In this document: piece after piece, positions 8,410 to 17,339 of the stretch
Layout of the letters: each line of letters starts with the position of its first letter
How positions within the stretch are numbered: position 1 is the stretch's first letter
DNA from: Rhodospirillaceae bacterium
GTDB lineage: Bacteria; Pseudomonadota; Alphaproteobacteria; DSM-16000; Inquilinaceae
Reading direction: 5' to 3'
DNA: 45,894 nucleotides
Assembly (NCBI GenBank): GCA_020638595.1
Contig: JACKIG010000031.1
Span: 1 to 45,894 of the forward strand
Program-made: the position numbers and the translations under genes
Notes under the pieces: generated by a model
Told to the model about the DNA's origin: nothing
The model's database searches: none
What the model saw: the letters and a program-made list of their open reading frames with translations, nothing else

Positions 8410-9424
8410 CGCCCGGCGTCTCCGTTACCGCCTGCGTTGAACCGTTGGGCAGCCGCACCGTCACCGGCATGCCCTGGCGCAAGCCCAGGTCGGGATTGTC
8501 GACGATCACCCGCATGCGGTAGACGAGGTCGGTGCGCAGGTCCGGTGTCTCCACCGTCTTGGGCGTGAATTCGGCCACCGGCGAGATGAAGCCGATATGG
8601 CCGGAATAGGGGCGGTCGGGGGCGGTGTCGGTGATGACCTCGGCCGGCATGCCGGGATGGACCCGGCCCAGGTCGGGTTCCGCGACATAGGTGCGCACCC
8701 AGACCGGATCGCTGAGCGAGAGGGTATAGACGGGCTCGCCGGCGGCGACGATGGCACCCGGTTCCTGGATGCGGCTGAGAATGGTGCCCGCGGCCGGGGC
8801 GTAGAGCGCCGTGTCCGCAAGGTCGGTGCGTGCGCGCGCCAGGCGGGCTTCGGCCGCCAGCAGGTTCGCCCTGGCGACTGCGATATCCTCCTCGCGGAAG
8901 CCTGCCAGCGCCAGGTCCAGTGCCTCCTGTGCTGCGCTCAGGCGGGCTTCGGCCTCGGTCTTCTGGGCCAGGGCGTCGTCATAGGCCTGCCGCGAGATAT
9001 GGCCGTCCCGCAACAGCTGGCCGCGCCGCTCCAGCACGCTGACGGCGTTGTCCAGCGCGGCCTGCAATTCCGCCACGCTGGCCTGGGCCTGGGCGATCTC
9101 CTCCGGGCGCGACCCGGTCTCGTATTTCCGCAGATTGGCTTCGTGCGACGCGACCTCGGCCTCGGCCAGGCTCACCTGGATGTCCAGGGTGTCGCGGTCC
9201 AGTGCTGCCAGCAGGTCGCCGCTGGTCGCCTGGTCGCCCTCTTCCAGGTGCATGTCGCCGATGCGCCCCCCGACACGGAAGGCCAGGCGGACCTGCCGGA
9301 CATCGACATTGCCGTACAGCAAGAACGGGCCGTCGTCGGACGGCGGGGGGCGCAGGTAGCCATACCATGCGCCTGCGCCGGCAACGGCCAGCACCGCCAG
9401 GGCCAGGACGATCTTCGCCTTCAT
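8402..9424 (-). CDS. HlyD/YbhG-type periplasmic membrane fusion protein
   Basis: The 340-residue protein anchors in the inner membrane by one helix (about residues 4-22, ALAVLAVAGAGAWYGY) and spans the periplasm to link the pump to an outer-membrane channel. It has a lipoyl-like half (GNVDVRQVRLAFRVGGRI), a long alpha-helical hairpin rich in Ala, Glu and Gln (about 85-200) and the returning lipoyl half (LYAPAAGTILSRIQEPGAIV). A beta-barrel domain follows. The ATG at 9424 is chosen; a GTG at 9433 is in frame 3 codons earlier, and neither has a clear ribosome site. It is the first gene of the exporter operon. Confidence 0.92.
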   Translation of the reverse strand: MKAKIVLALAVLAVAGAGAWYGYLRPPPSDDGPFLLYGNVDVRQVRLAFRVGGRIGDMHLEEGDQATSGDLLAALDRDTLDIQVSLAEAEVASHEANLRKYETGSRPEEIAQAQASVAELQAALDNAVSVLERRGQLLRDGHISRQAYDDALAQKTEAEARLSAAQEALDLALAGFREEDIAVARANLLAAEARLARARTDLADTALYAPAAGTILSRIQEPGAIVAAGEPVYTLSLSDPVWVRTYVAEPDLGRVHPGMPAEVITDTAPDRPYSGHIGFISPVAEFTPKTVETPDLRTDLVYRMRVIVDNPDLGLRQGMPVTVRLPNGSTQAVTETPGDG

Positions 9425-9494
9425 GGGAATCACATATGCCAGCCAGCCGGGATATCAGGCTTGCATCACAGGATACAGCGGGCGGTTGGCAGGC

Positions 9495-9508
9495 GCATCG
9501 GCCGATGC
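9495..9508. promoter_or_regulatory. 14-bp perfect palindrome upstream of the exporter operon
   Basis: The perfect palindrome GCATCGGCCGATGC lies 71 nt before the start of the membrane fusion protein gene. It is a plausible operator for a dimeric repressor, but no cognate repressor gene is adjacent and no promoter hexamers are clear nearby. Confidence 0.3.
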
Positions 9509-9565
9509 AGCGCACCGGCCGTTTCGATCCGGCGTGGGCGGATCAGGGTCTTCATATAGTTAGAG

Positions 9566-9607
9566 CCTGATTCATCGATGACGTCGATCCGACGTCATCG
9601 GATCAGG
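9566..9607 (-). terminator. Conserved GACGTC hairpin, copy A (after response regulator 2)
   Basis: A perfect 11-bp stem (9576-9586 with 9590-9600) and a 3-nt loop are flanked by a second pairing CCTGAT/ATCAGG (9566-9571, 9602-9607). It begins 2 nt past the TAG of response regulator 2. The core of 17 nt is identical to the hairpin at 38384-38420, which also sits just after a stop codon. Confidence 0.65.
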
Positions 9608-9609
9608 AT

Positions 9610-10017
9610 CTAGTCGACGGGCAACGCCGCCGGCTGGTCGCTGCGGATCGACGACACCGCGTCCAACAGCTCGCAGGGGAGCATCGGCTTCTCCAGGATG
9701 CGGTCGGCACCCAGGGCGCGCGCGATCCTGAGATACAGCATGTCGCCGGACGTGCCGCCGCCGGACATGGCGACAATGCCGATGCCGGGATGGTCCCTGC
9801 GGATCTCGCGGATCGTTTCGATCCCGTCCTTGTTCGGCATCATGATGTCGGTGATGACGACGTTGATGTCCTGTCGCTTCAGGGCGGCGAGGCCGTGATA
9901 GCCGTCATCGGCCTCGGCCACAGCGTATCCCGCCTGCTCCAGCACGGTGCGCAGCATGGTGCGAACCAGTGGCTCGTCATCGACGACCAGCACGGTCGGG
10001 ATCGTCACATCGCCCAT
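9610..10017 (-). CDS. Single-domain response regulator (CheY-like), copy 2
   Basis: This 135-residue lone receiver domain is a paralogue of the product at 3646-4059. Acidic residues are in VDDEP, the phospho-acceptor is D57 in ITDIMMPN, the switch Ser is S85 and the Lys is K110, all at the same positions as copy 1. The start at 10017 follows GGGAGGGG at good spacing; an ATG at 10041 is also in frame. The C-terminal tails of the two copies differ fully. It lies between the exporter operon and the kinase-EAL operon, so it could take phosphate from the hybrid kinase upstream; that is inference. A conserved hairpin follows its stop. Confidence 0.92.
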   Translation of the reverse strand: MGDVTIPTVLVVDDEPLVRTMLRTVLEQAGYAVAEADDGYHGLAALKRQDINVVITDIMMPNKDGIETIREIRRDHPGIGIVAMSGGGTSGDMLYLRIARALGADRILEKPMLPCELLDAVSSIRSDQPAALPVD

Positions 10018-10270
10018 TGCCACCCCTCCCATTGCCGACATTCTGCCGGCAGCTTGGCATCAGGCACGGTCGCGGCCCCAACATGCCGTCGTCCCGGCCG
10101 CTGCAATCGTGGGTCGGTTCGCGTCCCATCAGCTGAATCAGACTGCGAACTGTATAGAATTTGACCGAAATGCAGCGGTTAGACAAGTACGAAATGGCTA
10201 ACTCTTAATTATTCGAAAGGTATGTTCATGGATCGGGCAGGGGGAATGGCGGGTCCAGCGCCGGGCGACC

Positions 10271-11470
10271 TCAAGCCGACGATGCCAGCATGGTCCCGGC
10301 GGTTTCGGGCCGCTGCCACCGGCTGATGAAATCGGCGATATCCGGCGCCGGCAAGGGCTTGCTGATCAGGTATCCCTGGATCTTGTCGCAGCCGACATGG
10401 CGCAGGAAGGCCAGCCCCCCGGCCGTTTCAACGCCCTCCGCGCAGGTGCTGAGGCCGAGATTGCGTGCCAGGTCGACGATCGACCGCACGATGATCCGGG
10501 CTTCGTCGTCGTCATCCAGGCGCGACACGAAGGATTGGTCGATCTTCAGCTCACTGAAGGGCATGCGGTAGAGTTGCACCAGGGACGAAAAGCCGGTGCC
10601 GAAGTCGTCGAGCGACAGGCCGATGCCCTTCAGGCGGAACCGCGTCAGCACATCGGTGACATGAAGCCCGTCGTCGATCGTTCCGCTCTCGGTGATTTCC
10701 AGGACCAGGCTGTCCCCACTCAGCGAACGCAGCGCCAGTTCCTTGGCCATCCGGTCGGGAAGGCCGATATCCTGCAACAGGGCCGGCGCCAGGTTGATGG
10801 CGACGGACATCGGCATGCCGTCGGCCTTCCAGGCCGCGGCCTGATCGGCGGCCATGCGGAAGACCGCGCCCGTCAGCTCGCCGATCAGCCCGCACTTCTC
10901 GGCCACCGGGATGAACCGGGCGGGCGACACCAGGCCCATCGTCGGGCTCTGCCAGCGTACCAGCGCTTCAACGCCGTCCAGCGGCAGCGATCCATCCTGC
11001 GCCAGCCTGACCTTGGGCTGGTAATGCAGGATCAGTTCGCCATTCTCGATGGCGTGGCCCAGGGTCTGTTCGCTGATCGGTTCGTCGTCCCGGCGCGCGC
11101 CCAGCAGCAATCTCTCCAGCACGTCCAGGTCGATCGGCTTGGTCAGCGCGCCGAGCATGGTGAAGCCGTGATGGGCGCCGATCCGCTTTGCCGTCTTCAG
11201 CACCTTTTCGTCCAGGCCGCTCATGACGATCACCTGCGCGGTCGATCCGCGCTGGGCCATGGACCGCAGGATCTCGATGCCGTCGGCACCCGGCATGACG
11301 AGATCGATGATCACGACGGCGGGCTGGAACGTCCGGCAGCACTTCAGGAACTGTTCGGCATCGGCGGCGGTTTCGACGTCGAAGCCGATTTCCGAGGCGA
11401 AGTCGCTCAGCAGCTCCCGGATGCCCGGATCGTCGTCGACGATCAGCAGCTTGTTGCCAGGCATGCTCAT
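10271..11470 (-). CDS. Receiver-EAL cyclic-di-GMP phosphodiesterase
   Basis: The 399-residue protein has an N-terminal receiver domain (about 5-120) with DDD at 12-14 and phospho-acceptor D56 (VIIDLVMPG). An EAL domain follows (about 135-390). The catalytic set looks intact: E168 in VEALVRW, Asn in INLAP, Glu in LEITES, the Asp pair in DDFGTG, Lys in ELKIDQSF, Glu in AEGVET and Gln in QGY. An active phosphodiesterase that degrades cyclic-di-GMP under phosphorylation control is therefore likely. The ATG at 11470 is 1 nt past the kinase stop, with GGAG upstream, so kinase and effector are one operon and probably one signalling pair. Confidence 0.95.
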   Translation of the reverse strand: MSMPGNKLLIVDDDPGIRELLSDFASEIGFDVETAADAEQFLKCCRTFQPAVVIIDLVMPGADGIEILRSMAQRGSTAQVIVMSGLDEKVLKTAKRIGAHHGFTMLGALTKPIDLDVLERLLLGARRDDEPISEQTLGHAIENGELILHYQPKVRLAQDGSLPLDGVEALVRWQSPTMGLVSPARFIPVAEKCGLIGELTGAVFRMAADQAAAWKADGMPMSVAINLAPALLQDIGLPDRMAKELALRSLSGDSLVLEITESGTIDDGLHVTDVLTRFRLKGIGLSLDDFGTGFSSLVQLYRMPFSELKIDQSFVSRLDDDDEARIIVRSIVDLARNLGLSTCAEGVETAGGLAFLRHVGCDKIQGYLISKPLPAPDIADFISRWQRPETAGTMLASSA

Positions 11471-11471
11471 G

Positions 11472-14400
11472 TCACGGCTTCTCCAGAATGCTGCGAACCC
11501 GCCGGGCAAGCGCATCGCGACGATAGGGCTTGGCGATCAGTTCGTCGGCCCGCCGTGTGACGTGATTGTGTGCGAATGCGGCTTCGGAATAGCCGGAGGC
11601 GTGCAGAATCTTCAGGTCCGGGCAAATCTCCCTTGCCTTCTTGGCGAGCTCCAGGCCGTTCATTCCACCGGGCATGATGATGTCGCTGAACAAAAGGTCG
11701 ACATCCGGCTGCCGGGCCAGCACCTCTAACGCATTCGGGCCCGTCTCAGCTTCCAGCACACGGTAGCCCAACCCTTCCAGCGTGGCGACGGCGATCTGGC
11801 GAACGTCGACGTTGTCTTCGACCACCAGGATCCGCTCGCCGCGGCCCTGGACGGGGATATCGTCGTCATCGGCCGGGATACCGGTCGTCTCGCCGACCGC
11901 CCGGGGAAGGTATATGCGCACGCTCGTGCCGTACCCTTCCTCGCTGTAGACCTTGACGTGGCCACCGCACTGCTTGACGAAGCCGTACACCATGCTCAGT
12001 CCGAGGCCGCTGCCGCGGCCGACCTCCTTCGTCGTGAAAAACGGCTGGAAGACCTCCGTCAACAGGTGCTGCGGGATGCCGACGCCGGTGTCGGAGACGG
12101 AGACCATCGCATAGTCCCCGGCGACGACCTCGGCGTTCATCCCGGCATAGTCGTCGTCCAGCGTCACGTTCGCCGTTTCGATCGTCAGCGTTCCGCCTTC
12201 GGGCATGGCGTCGCGCGCATTGATGGCCAGGTTGAGGATTGCGGACGAAAGCTGGCTGGGATCCGTCAGGCTCGGCCACAGGTTGTCCGCGCATGTGACG
12301 TGCAGATTGACATCGTGCCCCAGCGTGCGGTTGATCAGGCAGTCCATCTCGGCGACCAGCCTGTTGACGTCCACCACCTTGGTTTCGAGGTTCTGCTTGC
12401 GGGAGAATGCAAGCAGGCGTTTGGTCAGCTCCGCCCCGTCCTCGATCGCCTTGATCGCCGAGTTGAGGCGCTTCTTGGCCTTGGCGTCCGGCCCCAGGGA
12501 CCTGTCGATCAGCTGAAGATTGCCCTGGACGACCGCAAGCAGGTTGTTGAAATCGTGGGCCAGGCCGCCGGTCAACTGGCCAACGGCCTCCAGCTTCTGC
12601 GCCTGGCGAAGCTGGGCCTCGGTTTCCCGGCGCTGGGTCAGGTCGACGATCTGCGAGACGAAATGCACGGGTGAGCCGTCCGGCGCGCGGACCAGCGAGA
12701 CGGTCAGCAGGGCCCAAACCGTCTGGCCATTCTTGTGGAAATAGCGCTTTTCCATCTGGTAGCTGCGGATTTCGCCGGCCAGCACGGCGCGCACCTGGTC
12801 AAGATCCGTGTTGAGGTCGTCGGGATGCGTCAGGGTCTGGAAATCCACGGACAGCAGCTCTTCGGCGGTGTAGCCGAGCAGGTCGCAAACGGCCTGGTTG
12901 ACGGCCAGCCAGCGACCCTCCGGCGACACGAGCGCCATGCCGTGCGGCGCCGTGGCGAAGGCGCCGCGGAATTGCTGTTCGCTCTGCAGCAGGTCCCGCT
13001 CGGCCTGCTTGCGGGAGGTGACATCCGTCAGCACCGCCAGCGAATGGCTCTCCATGCCGTCCGCCATGTCCTCCGTCACCGAGGACAGCAGCACTTCCAG
13101 GACCTCGCCGGACTTCTTGACGACCTGGCATTCGACGTCGGTGCACGGCCCCGCGCTCAGCAGCCGGTCCAAGTCCGCATCGGTGGCGTGTCCGGTGCCC
13201 CGCGCGGCCAGGAAGTCGGTGAACTTCCGCCCGATCACATCGTCCCGGTCATAGCCCAGGGCCGTCAGCCAATGGTCGCTGACCGCTGTCAGGCGGCCGT
13301 GCGTGTCGATGGATTGCAGCATTGCCGGCGTCTTGTGATAGAGCCCGCGATAGCGTCGCTCCGACTCGATCAGGCGCCTCTTGGCTTCGAACCGCTCGGT
13401 GACATCGTGCATCGACACGACCGCACCCAGCTTACGGCCGTCCTTGTCCAGCATGGGCTGGCCGCAGGCCAGCAGCCGGCGGGCCGATGCCGATCGCGGT
13501 GCGACCACCAGCTCCTGATCCTTGACCAGCTCGCCGCGCAGCGCCCGCATCAGCGGGATGGACGCCAGCGCCATCGGGGTCGTGCCGTCCGGCTCGTAAA
13601 GGTCGTAGTGCTCGGCCCAGTTTTCCGGCGCCACCGGCGCTTCGGACAAGCCGTGCAACCGGCGCGCGGATTCGTTGAACAGGGTCAGCCGGCCATCGGC
13701 ATCGCAGGCAACGATCGCGTCCTGGATATTCGTCAGCACGGCGTCGAGGAAATGCCGGCTACGCTCCGATTCGCGCATCTCGCGCCGGCGCTCGGTCACG
13801 AGTTCGGTGAACATCAGGATGCCGCCGACCGCTCCGTCGCGATGGTGCCAGCAGCGGATCTGCCAGCGGATCCAATCGGTCGTTCCGTCGCGGCGGCTCA
13901 GCCTGTCTTCCTCGCAGCTCAACACCTCCCCGGCCAGGGCCCGGGCATGCAGCCGCTGCCAGTGTTCGATATCGGGGAAGGACTCATAGATGCTGCTGCC
14001 GACAACGGCCGCGGCATCCAGGCGATAGTCCGTGCACCAGCGGCGACTGGCGGCGATATACCGCATGTCCCGGTCGATCATCGCGATCGCCGCCGGGGCA
14101 AATTCGATGAACAGCCGCAGCTGGTCCTCGGTGGCTTCAAGCCGCTTCTCGGCCTCGATGATCGTGGCGGCGTGGCCGGCGGCATGCCCGGCGACCAGGC
14201 GCAACTCCAGCTGATCCGTGACCATCGCCGCCAGGTCGCGCAGCGGTGCCAGCGCCTCGCGCGTCAGGTCGTGTCGCGGGGTCGTATCGATGATGCACAA
14301 GGTTCCCAGGGCGTGGCCGTCGCGGTTAACCAACGGCATCCCGGCATAGAAGCGGATGGACGGCGGCCCCGTCACCAGCGGGTTGTCGCGGAAACGCCCG

Positions 14401-14720
14401 TCCTTCGTGGCATCCGGAACGATGAAGATCCCGTTCTGCGCGATGGCGTGGATGCAGAAGGCCAGCTTGCGGTCGGTCTGTTCGGCTTCCAGGCCGCAGC
14501 GCGACTTGAACCATTGCCGGGTGTCGTCGACCAGCGAGATGAGGGCGATCGGCGTGCCGAACAGGCGCGCTGCCAGGCGCGTAATCCGGTCGAAGCATTC
14601 CTCCGGCGGCGTATCCAGAATGGCGTATTGCCGCAAGGATGCGACCCGCCGCGCCTCCAGCCCCTCAATCTGCGATATCGGATCCTGTCCGACAGCAATG
14701 CTGGCTCCTAAAGCGTCCAA
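11472..14720 (-). CDS. Hybrid sensor histidine kinase (GAF, several PAS, HisKA, HATPase, receiver)
   Basis: The 1082-residue protein has no clear membrane segment, so it is probably cytoplasmic. In order it has a GAF domain (about 25-180), about four PAS domains (190-700), a dimerisation domain with phospho-acceptor H722 in GLAHDFNN, an ATPase domain with NARDAMPEGG, DTGVGIP and GSGLGLSMV, and a C-terminal receiver with D1013 in FSDIIMPGG. The start is a TTG at 14720; the only stop-free codons upstream offer no ATG, GTG or TTG, and the GAF domain begins soon after. The receiver-EAL gene follows directly. The signal is unknown; GAF and PAS domains could bind small ligands, haem or flavin. Confidence 0.95.
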   Translation of the reverse strand: MDALGASIAVGQDPISQIEGLEARRVASLRQYAILDTPPEECFDRITRLAARLFGTPIALISLVDDTRQWFKSRCGLEAEQTDRKLAFCIHAIAQNGIFIVPDATKDGRFRDNPLVTGPPSIRFYAGMPLVNRDGHALGTLCIIDTTPRHDLTREALAPLRDLAAMVTDQLELRLVAGHAAGHAATIIEAEKRLEATEDQLRLFIEFAPAAIAMIDRDMRYIAASRRWCTDYRLDAAAVVGSSIYESFPDIEHWQRLHARALAGEVLSCEEDRLSRRDGTTDWIRWQIRCWHHRDGAVGGILMFTELVTERRREMRESERSRHFLDAVLTNIQDAIVACDADGRLTLFNESARRLHGLSEAPVAPENWAEHYDLYEPDGTTPMALASIPLMRALRGELVKDQELVVAPRSASARRLLACGQPMLDKDGRKLGAVVSMHDVTERFEAKRRLIESERRYRGLYHKTPAMLQSIDTHGRLTAVSDHWLTALGYDRDDVIGRKFTDFLAARGTGHATDADLDRLLSAGPCTDVECQVVKKSGEVLEVLLSSVTEDMADGMESHSLAVLTDVTSRKQAERDLLQSEQQFRGAFATAPHGMALVSPEGRWLAVNQAVCDLLGYTAEELLSVDFQTLTHPDDLNTDLDQVRAVLAGEIRSYQMEKRYFHKNGQTVWALLTVSLVRAPDGSPVHFVSQIVDLTQRRETEAQLRQAQKLEAVGQLTGGLAHDFNNLLAVVQGNLQLIDRSLGPDAKAKKRLNSAIKAIEDGAELTKRLLAFSRKQNLETKVVDVNRLVAEMDCLINRTLGHDVNLHVTCADNLWPSLTDPSQLSSAILNLAINARDAMPEGGTLTIETANVTLDDDYAGMNAEVVAGDYAMVSVSDTGVGIPQHLLTEVFQPFFTTKEVGRGSGLGLSMVYGFVKQCGGHVKVYSEEGYGTSVRIYLPRAVGETTGIPADDDDIPVQGRGERILVVEDNVDVRQIAVATLEGLGYRVLEAETGPNALEVLARQPDVDLLFSDIIMPGGMNGLELAKKAREICPDLKILHASGYSEAAFAHNHVTRRADELIAKPYRRDALARRVRSILEKP

Positions 14721-15211
14721 TGTCTGCTCGCCACTGTTGCGCGGGATGTCAGCCAGTCATCCCAGAAGTTTAAACAATTGCTCCAATGTCCGGGCAGGCG
14801 CCCCGCGAACCGCACCGGCCAACACGTCGTTCCAGCCTTCGCCGTCCACGCGGGACAGCAAATCCGGTCGGCGGGCAGGCCAGCTTGGATACTGCAATCA
14901 CATAGGCGGCGGCTGTTAAAATTCTAATAATGCCCTCCGGTGCTGACTGTCCGTACGCCCGCCATTCGCCTGCAGGCAGCCGTTCGGGTTGCTCGCATAG
15001 CGTGAATAACGGCGGCAGCGGGGGGACGCCGGGATGGCAGGGCGGCCGCCGGTACAAGGGTCCGGCGGCGGCCGATGGTCGCGACGCCCGCGACCGGCGG
15101 CCGGGCGCCCGCAAGCACCTCGGGCCGGCCGGAGGCCTGAAAATCGTTCTATATCAAATCTATAGAGGCTGAACTGTTAGTCTTGCCGGTCCGTCGCGAG
15201 CGCGCCAGGCG
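14721..15211. other. Intergenic region between the hybrid kinase and DUF3501
   Basis: No convincing gene is seen in 491 nt. Short open frames here have random-looking, Arg/Gly/Pro-rich products and no ribosome site. The region should hold the promoter of the kinase operon. AT-richer patches lie at 14760-14785, 14915-14930 and 15135-15175. The last contains a degenerate Irr/ICE-like half site (minus strand TATAGAACGATTTTC, about 15137-15155). Confidence 0.5.
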
Positions 15212-15796
15212 CTAATCCAGGTCCTTCGCCAATTCCGCCCGCACCGCTTCGGGGATGACGGCGGCGTGCTGATAGGCCGGATGGGTGATGGACAGCACGA
15301 CCCGCGTGCCCGGCGTCTTGAAGGCCGTCTTCTGGGCGTCGGTCACTGGAAAGTGAACGAACTGCACGGACGATGCCTTGCCGGCGGCCGAGGTCCGGTC
15401 CACGTCCTCCTCCGCCACGCCGGTGATGACGTCGCCGCCGACCTCCAGCGTCATCATCTCTTCGACGCCGCCCAGTTGGCCGAGCACCCGTGCCCGGCGA
15501 TCGGGATTGTCGATCTCGAACATCACCGTGGCCACCAGCTCCCCACCCTTGGGGATCAGGGGATTGTAGGCGCTCAGCTCGTCGGCGATCTGCTCCTCCC
15601 CGCCGCGCTCGATGAACAGCATCTCGTGCACCTGATGCCACATCGTCTCGTAGCTCTCGAAATAGAACGTGGCATCGGGGCCGATGGCAACGCGCCGCCG
15701 GTCCTTGATCGGCCGCATCTCGCGCCGCTTGTCGGCGCGGATCCTGGCGTACTCCTCCATCGGCATGATGTCGGTGCGGGTGATTTCGTGCTTCAT
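15212..15796 (-). CDS. DUF3501 family protein
   Basis: The 194-residue protein matches the DUF3501 family as I know it: an N-terminal block with ITRTDIMPMEEY, then IRADKRREM and the stretch FYFESYETMWHQVHEML. The function is unknown. It has no signal peptide or membrane helix and so acts in the cytoplasm. The start follows GAAGGTAGCC. It lies 45 nt after the CCG-domain oxidoreductase and behind rubrerythrin and Irr on the same strand. This gene order recurs in proteobacteria, in my recollection, and hints at a role in peroxide or iron stress with rubrerythrin. The role itself is inference. Confidence 0.88.
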   Translation of the reverse strand: MKHEITRTDIMPMEEYARIRADKRREMRPIKDRRRVAIGPDATFYFESYETMWHQVHEMLFIERGGEEQIADELSAYNPLIPKGGELVATVMFEIDNPDRRARVLGQLGGVEEMMTLEVGGDVITGVAEEDVDRTSAAGKASSVQFVHFPVTDAQKTAFKTPGTRVVLSITHPAYQHAAVIPEAVRAELAKDLD

Positions 15797-15841
15797 GGCT
15801 ACCTTCAGGCTGCAATCCGGTTGACGTGTCGGGACGGGCGG

Positions 15842-17191
15842 TCAGGGCTCCACGGCGAGGCCATAGGCCTTGGCCAGCAGTTCCACCGGATGCGGTGCGG
15901 TGGTCGGGACGGTCTCGTCCTTCGCCAGCATCGCCATTCCCTGGATGATATGGGGGCCGGCCAGCGGGCATTCCGATGCCAGATAGCCGTTGCCTGCCTT
16001 CAGCGCTTGTCGGCTGGCCGGCCGGCCGACCTTAAGGGCCGTCTCGAAATTGTCCTTCATGATGCCCCACGACCCGCCATGGCCCGAGCATCGCTCGATG
16101 ACGGCGACCTTGGCCTCGGGGATCAGGCGCAGCAGCTCGGCGCCCTTCTGGCCCATATTCTGGGCCCGGGCGTGGCAGGCGATATGGACGGTGACGCCGT
16201 CGTCCAGCGGCGCCATGCCTTCGGCCAGCCCTTCCTTGCGGGCGATGTCGACGACATATTCCGAGATGTCGAACGTCGCTTCCGACAGGCGCTTGATGGC
16301 GGCGTTGCCCGGTACGATCAGCGGCCATTCGAACTTCAGCATCAGGGTGCAGCTGGGCACCAGCGACACGATGTCATAGCCCTTGTCGATCCAGGGCTGC
16401 ATCGCCTCCGCGATCTGTTCGGCCGCCTTGGCAACCTTGGCGATCTCGCCGTGTTCCAGCTGCGGCATGCCGCAGCAGCGGGGATGCACGACCTCGGTCT
16501 CGACGCCGTTCTTCGCCAGCACCGCGCGGGCGGCCATGCCGATGGACGGGTTGTTGTAGTTGACGAAGCAGGTGGCGTAGAGCACGGCCTTGCGGCCGAA
16601 GGCGGGGGCGGCGGTGTTCAGCTCCGGCGGCTCCTGCGCGGTGCGTACGGTGAACGCCTTGCCGTGATAGCGGGGCAGGTCCGCCTGACGGTCGATCCCC
16701 AGCGTCTGTTCCATCAGCGCACGGGCGGTCGCATTGCCGGTGCGCGTGGCCCAGTTGGCCAGTGGGGCGGCCAGCACGCCGGCCTTGCCGTTGCGGTCGG
16801 TGGCGGTCAGCATCCGCTCGGTCCAGGGAACGCCCGATTTCTTCGCTTCGACGGCGCGGTAGCGCAGCATCAGGTGCGGGAAATCGAGATTGAACTCATG
16901 CGGCGGCACATAGGGGCACTTGGTCAGGAAGCACATGTCGCACAGCGTGCAGGCATCCACGACCGGCTTGAAGTCCTCCGACTTGATGACGTCGAGCTCG
17001 CCGCTCTCGCCTTCGTCGATCAGGTCGAACAGCCGCGGGAAGCTGTCGCACAGGTTGAAGCAGCGCCGGCAGCCGTGACAGATGTCGAAGACGCGGCGCA
17101 GCTCTTCGTCCAGCTTCGCTTCGTCGTAGAAATCAGCGTTCTGCCATTCGATGGGGTGCCGGGTCGGCGCCTCCAGACTGCCCTCACGCAT
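15842..17191 (-). CDS. CCG-domain Fe-S oxidoreductase (GlpC/HdrD-like)
   Basis: The 449-residue protein has two [4Fe-4S] ferredoxin-like motifs near the N-terminus (CHGCRRCFNLC and CTLCDMCFLTKCP) and two C-terminal cysteine-rich CCG domains. The first has HPRCCGMP, the second the altered form ERCSGHGG. Proteins of this build pass electrons between partners, as in GlpC and heterodisulfide reductases. Here the neighbour is a rubrerythrin without its own rubredoxin domain, so this protein could supply electrons for peroxide reduction; that is inference. The ATG at 17191 follows GGAGAGGCAA. A terminator-like hairpin separates it from rubrerythrin, so it may be expressed at a lower level. Confidence 0.9.
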   Translation of the reverse strand: MREGSLEAPTRHPIEWQNADFYDEAKLDEELRRVFDICHGCRRCFNLCDSFPRLFDLIDEGESGELDVIKSEDFKPVVDACTLCDMCFLTKCPYVPPHEFNLDFPHLMLRYRAVEAKKSGVPWTERMLTATDRNGKAGVLAAPLANWATRTGNATARALMEQTLGIDRQADLPRYHGKAFTVRTAQEPPELNTAAPAFGRKAVLYATCFVNYNNPSIGMAARAVLAKNGVETEVVHPRCCGMPQLEHGEIAKVAKAAEQIAEAMQPWIDKGYDIVSLVPSCTLMLKFEWPLIVPGNAAIKRLSEATFDISEYVVDIARKEGLAEGMAPLDDGVTVHIACHARAQNMGQKGAELLRLIPEAKVAVIERCSGHGGSWGIMKDNFETALKVGRPASRQALKAGNGYLASECPLAGPHIIQGMAMLAKDETVPTTAPHPVELLAKAYGLAVEP

Positions 17192-17256
17192 TTGCCTCTC
17201 CGGTCGGCACAGTCCAGCCTTCACCGACGGCCGCCTGCGCCCCCGCGCCGCCGGTC

Positions 17257-17293
17257 AAAAACGACGACGGGGACCCCTTGTGGGGGCCCCCGT
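17257..17293 (-). terminator. Intrinsic terminator after rubrerythrin
   Basis: On the minus strand an 11-bp stem with one wobble (17267-17277 with 17283-17293) has a 5-nt loop and is followed shortly by five T (17257-17261). A second hairpin overlaps the rubrerythrin stop at about 17314-17341. Transcription would stop mostly here, leaving partial read-through into the Fe-S oxidoreductase. Confidence 0.7.
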
Positions 17294-17339
17294 AGACAAA
17301 AGCTCAGATCAACCGAGCCCCTGCGGGTACCCCCAGGGC

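Noticed and set aside
9434..9565. Promoter hexamers for the exporter operon
   Set aside because: No pair of -35 and -10 hexamers with 16-18 nt spacing was convincing; only a palindrome is reported.
12735..14711. A 658-codon open frame on the plus strand opposite the hybrid kinase, and similar long antisense frames at 6649-8568, 15266-17512 and 23907-25724
   Set aside because: High GC at the third codon position keeps the opposite strand open. Their products are His/Gln/Arg/Gly-rich with no recognisable domain, while the opposite strand encodes clear families over the same bases.
14930..15172. An 80-codon plus-strand frame in the gap before DUF3501
   Set aside because: No ribosome site, and the composition is dominated by Gly, Arg and Pro as in random high-GC frames.
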